Positions 34,276 to 41,032 of a stretch of DNA of 41,032 nt are shown here, one piece after another. Source of the DNA: Candidatus Omnitrophota bacterium. GTDB taxonomy: Bacteria; Omnitrophota; Gorgyraeia; Gorgyraeales; Gorgyraeaceae. The position numbers and the translations under genes are program-made. The stretch lies in contig JAHJQM010000025.1 in NCBI GenBank assembly GCA_018819285.1, forward strand, positions 1 to 41,032, in the 5' to 3' direction. The notes below the pieces were generated by a model. That model was not told where the DNA came from and ran no database searches. It was given only the letters and a program-made list of their open reading frames with translations. Each line of letters begins with the position of its first letter. Position 1 is the stretch's first letter.

Positions 34276-34825
34276 TAATAATAGCCCTTAGGTTATCAAG
34301 GGCTGATTCCAGCCTGTTGTTTATAATCACGTAGTCGTATTTCTGGCTGCACAGGATCTCTTTTTTGGCAATATTCAGCCTTTCGCAAATCGCTTCTTTA
34401 GAATCTGTTGAGCGGTTTATAAGCCTTTCCTTGAGCATTGCAATAGACGGCGGAAGTATGAACATATAAACAGCGTCTAATTTAAGCCGTTTTATCTTCA
34501 TGGCGCCTTGCACATCTATGCTTAATAAAACATCGCTGCCCCTTTTTAACATATGTAATATATGCTTTTTAGGAGTGCCATAATATTCTCCAAAGAATTT
34601 CGCCCATTCTAAAAATTCATTTTTTTTCTGGCGTTTTATAAATTCCGGCTTTTCAATAAAGATGTAATCCATGCCATCTTTTTCTCCAGGCCTGGGGGCC
34701 CTTGTGGTCATAGAGATAGACCTGTATAAACTATCAACTGATTCCACTAGTCGAGCGCAGAGGGTTGTCTTGCCTGAACCTGATGGAGCTGATATTATGA
34801 ATAATATACCCCTTTTTTTCATCAT
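34244..34825 (-). CDS. gmk: Guanylate kinase
   Basis: GILFIISAPSGSGKTTLCARLVE; SMTTRAPRPGEKDGMDYIFI. Confidence 0.96.
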   Translation of the reverse strand: MMKKRGILFIISAPSGSGKTTLCARLVESVDSLYRSISMTTRAPRPGEKDGMDYIFIEKPEFIKRQKKNEFLEWAKFFGEYYGTPKKHILHMLKRGSDVLLSIDVQGAMKIKRLKLDAVYMFILPPSIAMLKERLINRSTDSKEAICERLNIAKKEILCSQKYDYVIINNRLESALDNLRAIIIAERCKTGRS

Positions 34826-35700
34826 TCTACATTTTGCGCTTGTTCGCGCATCTTTTCTAATTCGCTTTTTATGTTTATTGCTATCCTGGCTATTTTTATA
34901 TCATTTGCTTTTGCGCCAAGTGTATTAATTTCTCTATTTAATTCCTGCAATATAAAATCCAGTTTTCTGCCTGCTTCTTCGCCTGTTTCTAGAATCTTTT
35001 TAAAACCCTCGAGATGGCTTTTTATGCGGGTAAGTTCCTCTGATATATCGCATTGTTTTGCAAACAAAGCCAATTCTGTTTCCAGCCTGGCCTGGTCTAT
35101 TGTTTTATTCTTCACAATATCTTTTATTCTGGCATTCAGCCTGCTTTTATATTGTATTACTACGCTGGGCGCCATGCTTGATATAGTATCGATATAGCTT
35201 GAAATTCTTGTTATCCTTGCGGAAAAATCTTTATACAGCACTTTTCCTTCGCGTTCTCTCATCTTATTGCAATCAGAAACTGCTTTTACTGCCGCCTCTT
35301 TTATAGAAACCCACATAGCGTCTATATCAAAGCTCTTTTCTTCATGGATAATAACATCTGTAAAAGAAAGTATGTGAGATAATTTAATCTCTTCCTTTAT
35401 ATCCAGGCGTTTTTTAATCTCGGCCAGTATTTTATAATATTTATCAATTGCCTGTTTATCAAATGTTATTGACCCGGAATCCTTTTCCGAAGCGCGATGC
35501 GAAAGAAAAAGATTTACCTTGCCTCTTTTTATATCTTTATTTAGAAGCTCTTTTATTCTGTCTTCTAAAAACATAAGGCTGTTCGGGATTTTAGAAGAAA
35601 GGTCGAAATATCTGTGGTTTACAGTGCGTATCTCTATGGTAAATATATCTGACTTACTCTTTGCTTCTCCTTTTCCAAAACCTGTCATGCTTTTAATCAT
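34822..35700 (-). CDS. YicC family endoribonuclease-like protein
   Basis: MIKSMTGFGKGEAKSKSDIFTIEIRTVNHRYFDLSSKIP; C-terminal GRKLDFILQELNREINTLGAKAND. Confidence 0.94.
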   Translation of the reverse strand: MIKSMTGFGKGEAKSKSDIFTIEIRTVNHRYFDLSSKIPNSLMFLEDRIKELLNKDIKRGKVNLFLSHRASEKDSGSITFDKQAIDKYYKILAEIKKRLDIKEEIKLSHILSFTDVIIHEEKSFDIDAMWVSIKEAAVKAVSDCNKMREREGKVLYKDFSARITRISSYIDTISSMAPSVVIQYKSRLNARIKDIVKNKTIDQARLETELALFAKQCDISEELTRIKSHLEGFKKILETGEEAGRKLDFILQELNREINTLGAKANDIKIARIAINIKSELEKMREQAQNVE

Positions 35701-35747
35701 AAAATACCTTTTTCATGTCTCTCAGCGCAATGTTACAAAGGATATTA

Positions 35748-36251
35748 TTAGGCCCAAACACGCTTTTTCTCCATCTTAACTTCAATCGCCTTAGTTGGGT
35801 ATAAATCTACTATTATATCTTCTGGCTGAAACCAAAGCTTTATCTCTCTTTCTGCTTCTGATTCATTGGATGATGTATGAAGAACATTTTCATACAACCC
35901 TTTTGTAGTAATTCTGCCGTAAGAGCCTCTGATAGTCGTGGGATCTGCCTCCTCTGGGTTTGTTGCTCCTGCAAGCTGCCTTACTTTTGTAAGAGCGTCT
36001 TCACCCCAATAGACCATTGCCATAACTTTGCGCCTATCATGTAATTCTCCTTGTATATATTTAACAAGGTCTTCAAAAAATGGCTTGTCTTTCATATGCT
36101 TATAATGCTCTATTGCAAGTTCCCTGGAGACTCTGACCATTTTAGCTGCTACTATTTCAAGCTTTGTTTCAGAAAGCCTGGCAAGAATATTTCCTGTGAG
36201 TGATTTTTTAAGTCCATCTGGTTTAATCAAAACTAATAATTGCTGGTTCAT
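35748..36251 (-). CDS. ndk: Nucleoside diphosphate kinase
   Basis: LVLIKPDGLKKSLTGNILARL; GATNPEEADPTTIRGSYG; HTSSNESEAEREIKLWF. Confidence 0.95.
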   Translation of the reverse strand: MNQQLLVLIKPDGLKKSLTGNILARLSETKLEIVAAKMVRVSRELAIEHYKHMKDKPFFEDLVKYIQGELHDRRKVMAMVYWGEDALTKVRQLAGATNPEEADPTTIRGSYGRITTKGLYENVLHTSSNESEAEREIKLWFQPEDIIVDLYPTKAIEVKMEKKRVWA

Positions 36252-36271
36252 GCCTCTCTCTCTCTTAATTT

Positions 36272-36309
36272 ATAAGTTGACACTCTAACATTGTTAGAGT
36301 GTCAACTTA
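36272..36309. repeat. Family A palindrome, copy 5 (parB-ndk junction)
   Basis: ataagttgacactctaacattgttagagtgtcaactta, both arms changed together relative to copy 1. Confidence 0.92.
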
Positions 36310-36312
36310 GTT

Positions 36313-37188
36313 CTATCTATTTGATTTTAAAAGAGTTAGAACTCTTTCCATATCTAGGTCGGAGTAAAACTCTATTTCTATTTTGCCACCTTTTTTGGAT
36401 TTTAAAATTTTTACCTTTGTCCCAAATATTTCTCTTAACTCTTGCTCTAGTGAATAAAGATTTGGGTCTTTGTCGCTTGTTTTAGATTCAGGTTTATTAA
36501 GGGCCATTTTTTTTGCGTAACTCTCTGTGTCTCTTACAGATAGGTCTTCTTTCATTATCTTAGTACACAACCTAATTTGCTCTGATTCTTTAGCCAAACT
36601 AAGCATTGCTCTGGCATGACCCATTGAAATTGTTCCACGTGAAACATATTCCTGTATCTTGGCAGGAAGATTTAATAATCTAAGAATATTGGCTACTGTT
36701 GCCCTGTCTTTTCCAATAGTATCTGCTACTTTTTCCTGCGTCATATCAAATTCGTCTCGTAACCGCTTATATGCCTTTGCCTGGTCTATTGGATTAAGGT
36801 TTTCTCTTTGGATATTTTCTATAATAGAAAGCTCTAAAGAATCGAGATCGCTGGCTTCCTTAATAATAGCTGGTATTTCCTTATAGCCAAGCTTTTTTGC
36901 AGCCCTGAGCCGTCTTTCTCCTGCTATCAGTTCATATTCGTTATCTTTTAGGCGCACTAGAATTGGTTGGATAAAACCTTTTTCTTTTATAGAAGCTGCC
37001 AGATCGCTTAATGCTTCTTGATTAAACTCTTCCCTTGGTTGGTATTTATTTGCTTTTATTTTATCTATTGAGATGGTCCTTACACTTTGCTGTATATTTG
37101 ATTCCAACACCTGTATATTATCAGCTGTTTGTTTTTCAGGTATCAGAGCTGCTAAGCCTCTACCGAGAACTCTTTTTTCCAGATGCAT
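36313..37188 (-). CDS. parB: Chromosome partitioning protein ParB/Spo0J
   Basis: MHLEKRVLGRGLAALIP; YQPREEFNQEALSDLAASIKEKGFIQPILVR; ELIAGERRLRAAKKLG. Start at MHLEK (SD CAGAGGTGA) preferred over track 37245. Confidence 0.96.
   Translation of the reverse strand: MHLEKRVLGRGLAALIPEKQTADNIQVLESNIQQSVRTISIDKIKANKYQPREEFNQEALSDLAASIKEKGFIQPILVRLKDNEYELIAGERRLRAAKKLGYKEIPAIIKEASDLDSLELSIIENIQRENLNPIDQAKAYKRLRDEFDMTQEKVADTIGKDRATVANILRLLNLPAKIQEYVSRGTISMGHARAMLSLAKESEQIRLCTKIMKEDLSVRDTESYAKKMALNKPESKTSDKDPNLYSLEQELREIFGTKVKILKSKKGGKIEIEFYSDLDMERVLTLLKSNR
36631..36646. promoter_or_regulatory. parS: parS centromere site inside parB
   Basis: TGTTCCACGTGAAACA, exact match to the well-known B. subtilis-type parS. 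Confidence 0.93.
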
Positions 37189-37261
37189 GGTCACCTCTGA
37201 ATTTTGCCCCGCCACTTTGCTTCGCAAAACGAAACAGCGGGGCAAAATTAGTTAAGGAATA
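37182..37261 (-). repeat. Family B hairpin repeat, copy B2 (parB start)
   Basis: Minus strand TTCCTTAACTAATTTTGCCCCGCTG...GCGGGGCAAAATTCAGAGGTGACCATGCATCTGG. Confidence 0.9.
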
Positions 37262-37271
37262 ATTATTTTTA

Positions 37272-38081
37272 CTACTCTATTATTGTTTGCTGCACAGAAA
37301 GCTGATTTATATCTTCGTTTACAGCTTCCCCAAGTATTTCATTAGCTAAAGAAAGATACGTCTTGGCTCCTATTGAATGTTTATCATAAAGATGTATTGG
37401 TTTTCCGAACCCAGGAGCTTCGCTTAATTTTATACTACGCGGTATAATTGTTTTAAACACCTTTTCTTTGAAAAATCTCTTTGCTTCATCTATAACTTCA
37501 GATGTAAGGTTTGTCCTGTAATCAGCCATTGTCAAAAGCACTCCCTGTATTTCAAGGTCTTTATTAAGATTTTCTCTTACTAAGTTGATTGTATTTAATA
37601 ATTGGCTAAGGCCTTCTAATGCATAATACTCACATTGTATAGGAATTAATACAGAATTACAAGCTGCAAGGCTATTGATAGTTAAAATTCCGAGAGATGG
37701 AGGTGAATCTATAAGTATAAAATCAAAATCATTTACAATCTCTTTGAGTGCTTGCTTTAATCTATATTCTCTGTTCATAAAGCTTACCAATTCTATTTCA
37801 GCGCCTGTAAGATGAATATTCGAAGGTATAAGTTTTAACTGCGGCATGCTTACTTCTTGCATTGCTTCACTTGGTTTTAAATTATTAATCAATATGTCGT
37901 ATATGCTTTTTTCTATTTTTGATTTATCAATCCCCAAACCACTAGTAGCGTTTGCCTGTGGGTCAAAATCAATAACCAATACATTTTTGCCTTTATGAGC
38001 AAGGTAATAACCAAGATTAACAACTGTTGTGGTTTTCCCCACTCCGCCTTTTTGATTACAAACTGAGATTATTTTACCCAT
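37272..38081 (-). CDS. parA: Chromosome partitioning ATPase ParA/Soj
   Basis: MGKIISVCNQKGGVGKTTTVVNLGYYLA deviant Walker A; DSPPSLGILTINSLAA. Confidence 0.97.
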   Translation of the reverse strand: MGKIISVCNQKGGVGKTTTVVNLGYYLAHKGKNVLVIDFDPQANATSGLGIDKSKIEKSIYDILINNLKPSEAMQEVSMPQLKLIPSNIHLTGAEIELVSFMNREYRLKQALKEIVNDFDFILIDSPPSLGILTINSLAACNSVLIPIQCEYYALEGLSQLLNTINLVRENLNKDLEIQGVLLTMADYRTNLTSEVIDEAKRFFKEKVFKTIIPRSIKLSEAPGFGKPIHLYDKHSIGAKTYLSLANEILGEAVNEDINQLSVQQTIIE

Positions 38082-38090
38082 ATCAAAAAA

Positions 38091-38106
38091 TGTTCCACGT
38101 GGAACA
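38091..38106. promoter_or_regulatory. parS: parS-like site directly upstream of parA
   Basis: TGTTCCACGTGGAACA, perfect 16-bp palindrome, one base from consensus parS. Confidence 0.88.
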
Positions 38107-38107
38107 T

Positions 38108-38172
38108 TAACCGTATCATAACAGTATCAATGCCTATTGGACATTTTATAACCGTATCATCTACCGTATCTT
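38108..38172. repeat. Four helically phased iterons (AMNGTATC core) upstream of parA
   Basis: accgtatc, acagtatc, accgtatc, accgtatc starting at 38110, 38121, 38151, 38163 (spacings 11, 30, 12). Confidence 0.65.
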
Positions 38173-38361
38173 TTTTATTCTAACCTTAGCTAATTTAGTA
38201 CCTTGCATACTAAATAAGCCTTTATTCTCTTCTCTAAGTACAGAAATCTCAACCTTTGATTTTTTGACATTCAACTTAGATAAAGCTAGTTTTATTGCTT
38301 CCTGCGCGGTTTTAGCTTCTACTTCGATTTCGTTTTTATTTATTATAGTAATGTGATGCAT
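38161..38361 (-). CDS. jag: Jag-N domain only protein
   Basis: 66 aa; AKTAQEAIKLALSKLNVKKSKVEISVLREENKGLFSMQGTKLAKVRIKKIR matches the Jag N-terminal domain; located between parA and yidC. Confidence 0.8.
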   Translation of the reverse strand: MHHITIINKNEIEVEAKTAQEAIKLALSKLNVKKSKVEISVLREENKGLFSMQGTKLAKVRIKKIR

Positions 38362-38440
38362 TGTTATCTTTGAATTTTGTCTTTGACGCTTTGCTTCGCA
38401 AAATTAAGCAACAGGGACAAAATTAGCTAAGGAATTCATA
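38357..38440 (-). repeat. Family B hairpin repeat, copy B3 (jag start)
   Basis: Minus strand GAATTCCTTAGCTAATTTTGTCCCTG...AGACAAAATTCAAAGATAACAATGCATCA. Confidence 0.88.
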
Positions 38441-40037
38441 CGCAAACTGTTTTTTTAAACATAAAAAATTGCATAGAGCTTGTAACAAGAGTGCTTGTAA
38501 GCCAGTACAGCACCAGCCCCGACGGTAAAGAATAAAATATGAACCCAAACATCACAGGCATAATATTTGCGATAAGTCTTTGTTGCTCTGACTGGCTAGA
38601 GCCTGTAGTGGATTGAGATATCTTCTGTTGTAATATCATAGCACCTATCATTAAAATTGGCAATAAGTTTATGGTACTGCCCAATAAAGGGATATTGCTG
38701 CTTAAGCGGAAAAACGCGTCAGGCATAGAAAGGTCTTTTATCCAAAGAAAAGACGCATTTTTAAGCTCCACTGATCTGGATAGCGTATTATAAAGCGCTA
38801 TAAAAACCGGCATCTGTATAACCATAGGCAAGCACCCTCCCATGGGATTCACTTTATACCGTTTATAAAGTTCCATTATTTCTTTATTTAACTTAGTAGG
38901 GTTATCTTTATGTTCCTGCCGGATTTTTTCTATATGCGGGCCGAGCTCTTGGAGTTTCTGCATTGATTTCAAACTTTTAAAAGTAAGGGGATATAAAAAT
39001 AAATTGATGCATAGAGTAAGTAAAAGTATTGATAGGCCGTAATTATGAAGAATGGAATAGAAGAATTGTAATATGCTCAATAAAATCAGGCTTATGCTTG
39101 TGAGAAACCCGAAATTCAATGCCTTTGTAAAATCAGGGTCAATTTTTTCAAGTTCCTTGATTTCTATAGGCCCGATATAAAAATTTATTTCATATATCTT
39201 TGTTTCTCCAGGCATGACTTTATCATCCTCGATAATGAAACCCAGAACCGGTTCTCCAGCAATATTTTTTGTAAATACGCCTTTTGAATCAAAATCAGGC
39301 TTTGCTATTATTGTGTAGTATTTATTTTTAAGGCTAATCCAATGTATATCATTTTTATATAACCTGTTATAATTCAATAACTTATTGCCTGTAAATTTTT
39401 TAACGCTTCCATCTTTATAGTGAATATCAAGCTCTATGTATCTTGCTTCCAGAACTTCATTCTTCGATATATTGGAAGCGACTGTAATATCAAAAGATAA
39501 GTCCTGATTCTCAGTGGTTTTATTTTTAATTTTTATAACCGTATCAAGGCCATATTTATCTTTTAAAAAAGAAATATTTTTTTCTAGCTTCAGCTCTTTG
39601 TTTTCAAAGAAAAATGTTGTTGTATCATTATGTATTGTAAAACTTTGCGAAGACATGCCAGATAATATGCCTTTCCCATCTACTGACATAATGCCTGCTG
39701 AGTTTATTGCTTTGGCAACAAGGGCTATGTCATTTTTTCTTTTGGAATCTTTTATCAATATCCCGCTGATAGACCCTCCTATATTAGTTAGGCTTAAAAC
39801 ATATTTATCAGTATATAAATTTTTTGTTATTGCATTTGAAGGGAGTTCGTTTATAGGCTCTGCTTGGCTTGTCTTAATGTCTATATTTTTTTCTACAACT
39901 ACTTGTTTTTGAACAAGTTGCGATTTTTGAGCTGGGCTTACCAAATCAGGGTTTATTTTGGCGAGTATCATTGGATAGACTAATATTATAATGATTGATA
40001 GAGTTACTGCTAATAAAACATTCTTTTCCAGATGCAT
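38436..40037 (-). CDS. yidC: Membrane protein insertase YidC/Oxa1
   Basis: MHLEKNVLLAVTLSIIIILVYP; periplasmic domain; YPLTFKSLKSMQKLQELGPHIEKIRQEHKDNPTKLNKEIMELYKRYKVNPMGGCLPMVIQMPVFIALY. Confidence 0.96.
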   Translation of the reverse strand: MHLEKNVLLAVTLSIIIILVYPMILAKINPDLVSPAQKSQLVQKQVVVEKNIDIKTSQAEPINELPSNAITKNLYTDKYVLSLTNIGGSISGILIKDSKRKNDIALVAKAINSAGIMSVDGKGILSGMSSQSFTIHNDTTTFFFENKELKLEKNISFLKDKYGLDTVIKIKNKTTENQDLSFDITVASNISKNEVLEARYIELDIHYKDGSVKKFTGNKLLNYNRLYKNDIHWISLKNKYYTIIAKPDFDSKGVFTKNIAGEPVLGFIIEDDKVMPGETKIYEINFYIGPIEIKELEKIDPDFTKALNFGFLTSISLILLSILQFFYSILHNYGLSILLLTLCINLFLYPLTFKSLKSMQKLQELGPHIEKIRQEHKDNPTKLNKEIMELYKRYKVNPMGGCLPMVIQMPVFIALYNTLSRSVELKNASFLWIKDLSMPDAFFRLSSNIPLLGSTINLLPILMIGAMILQQKISQSTTGSSQSEQQRLIANIMPVMFGFIFYSLPSGLVLYWLTSTLVTSSMQFFMFKKTVCV

Positions 40038-40096
40038 AGTTACCTCTGATTTCGCACCATTTTCGTAACTAACGTCAGTTGCATTGAAAATGGTGC
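40030..40096 (-). repeat. Family B hairpin repeat, copy B5 (yidC start)
   Basis: Minus strand GCACCATTTTC...GAAAATGGTGCGAAATCAGAGGTAACTATGCATCTGG; right end conserved, left end degenerate. Confidence 0.82.
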
Positions 40097-40111
40097 AGGA
40101 TGTCGTTTAAT

Positions 40112-40345
40112 TTAGTTAGATTTATATGGATCGTAACCACCTTGAGAAAACGGATTACACCGCATAATCCTTTGTAGGCCTTTTAATAGACCCAAAAAAA
40201 TCCCCTTATCTTCTATTGCCAGAAGCGTATATTGGGAACATGATGGGTAAAATCTACATTGACATAACATTAATGAAGATATATTGTTATGATAAAAAAT
40301 AATGCTATTTTTTAATACCGCTGAAAACGATTTTCTTGAAAACAT
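40112..40345 (-). CDS. yidD: Membrane protein insertion efficiency factor YidD
   Basis: CRFYPSCSQYTLLAIEDKGIFLGLLKGLQRIMRCNPFSQGGYDPY. Confidence 0.94.
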   Translation of the reverse strand: MFSRKSFSAVLKNSIIFYHNNISSLMLCQCRFYPSCSQYTLLAIEDKGIFLGLLKGLQRIMRCNPFSQGGYDPYKSN

Positions 40346-40673
40346 CTAGAAGTTCTCTTTCTATCTCTCTGGAAAGCGTATCCTGAGTAATTTTTGTGCC
40401 GACTATAACAATATCATACCCGGCTGGTAAGATAAACTTTGTTTTTCTATAAGCTTCTCTCAGTATTCTTCTGACCCTGTTCCTTAATACAGCTTTCTTT
40501 TGGTGCAGGACTTTTTTACAGATAAACGCCGCTTTATTAATATCAACGCCTTGGCTTTTAAGGATATAGACATTGATCGATTTAGATTTATGGCAAATAC
40601 CGTTATCAAGAACTGTCTTAATCGACCTATTTTTTTTCAGGCTCTCTTTTCTTGAAAAAGAGTTTAAGCTCAT
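40305..40673 (-). CDS. rnpA: Ribonuclease P protein component
   Basis: RKESLKKNRSIKTVLDNG; RNRVRRILREAYR; overlaps rpmH (TAATG) and yidD. Confidence 0.92.
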   Translation of the reverse strand: MSLNSFSRKESLKKNRSIKTVLDNGICHKSKSINVYILKSQGVDINKAAFICKKVLHQKKAVLRNRVRRILREAYRKTKFILPAGYDIVIVGTKITQDTLSREIERELLDVFKKIVFSGIKK

Positions 40674-40810
40674 TAAATTGTAAGTTTGTGTTTACCCTTT
40701 TGTCGTCGGTGTTTTATAACTTTTCTGCCTGTAGAAGTTGCCATCCTGGCTCTAAATCCGTGCTTGCGCTTTCCTTTCAAAAGACTTTTCCGGGTAAGAT
40801 GCTTTTTCAT
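40673..40810 (-). CDS. rpmH: 50S ribosomal protein L34
   Basis: Not in supplied track; minus-strand translation [45 protein letters not shown]. Confidence 0.95.
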   Translation of the reverse strand: MKKHLTRKSLLKGKRKHGFRARMATSTGRKVIKHRRQKGKHKLTI

Positions 40811-40833
40811 TTTATCCTCACTTTAAGTGTTTT

Positions 40834-40861
40834 ATTATAACACAACGCTTATTCTCGTCAA
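40834..40861 (-). promoter_or_regulatory. Putative sigma70 promoter of rpmH operon
   Basis: TTGACG - 16 nt - TATAAT upstream of rpmH. Confidence 0.7.
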
Positions 40862-40984
40862 GGACAAAATACCGCGACCCAAAAAGATTTATCTGTCCTC
40901 CCAATATGATAATGTCCTGTTATACCAAAATAGAAATGTCCGGTTTTAAAGATGCTATAATGCACTCCTTACAAGGAGGTCGCT

Positions 40985-41032
40985 ATGGCAGGAAAGGACA
41001 TTATCACAATGAGCCAGAAGGAACTAAAGAGG
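40985..41032 (+). mobile_element. Start of insertion-sequence transposase (ISNCY-like), truncated by window end
   Basis: Only plus-strand gene: AAGGAGG SD then MAGKDIITMSQKELKR..., resembling helix-turn-helix N-termini of ISNCY-type transposases; preceded by repeated aatgtcc motifs (40911, 40935) that look like an IS end. Confidence 0.6.

Noticed and set aside
36272-36309. Family A palindromes as rho-independent terminators
   Set aside because: No U tract follows the stem on the transcribed strand in any of the five copies.
37189-37245. Track N-terminal extension of ParB (MPRCFVLRSKVAGQNSEVT)
   Set aside because: It is a translation of the family B hairpin; MHLEKRVLGRGL has a good SD.
4265-40096. 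CRISPR array formed by the repeated palindromes
   Set aside because: Copies are kilobases apart at gene junctions with no regular spacers and no cas genes.

Overview
The window is a dense, almost entirely minus-strand bacterial chromosome segment with Gram-negative-type cell-envelope genes. It is probably from a Candidatus Omnitrophota/PVC-like uncultured lineage; that is an inference from gene content and the TYYPAPYG-type surface protein. Reading along + coordinates it contains: a partial GT2 glycosyltransferase; glnA, queF and a GAF-ANTAR regulator; lpxI, lpxA, an lpxC-fabZ fusion, lpxD, ompH and bamA; dnaB, rplI, rpsR, ssb, rpsF, pth, ctc, prs and glmU; a ThiI/MnmA-like gene; rarA; a 6S RNA candidate; pheT, a surface protein and pheS; an OB-fold protein, trkH and two trkA genes; rplT, rpmI, infC and thrS; tRNA-Val/Leu/Cys; a pseudopilin; coaB, PEPCK and coaC; rpoZ, gmk, yicC and ndk; parB, parA, jag-N, yidC, yidD, rnpA and rpmH; and the start of an insertion-sequence transposase. 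The most unusual layer is not a gene. Several families of intergenic hairpin repeats sit at operon junctions. One family appears to carry a Shine-Dalgarno, start codon and first codons, and it seems to have been placed in front of parB, yidC, jag, prs and possibly trkH. Other notable items are an unannotated 36-aa single-TM ORF coupled to the Trk genes, probable AUU start codons for both infC and coaB, parS sites with phased iterons at parAB, a surface protein between pheS and pheT, and a ThrS without its TGS domain.
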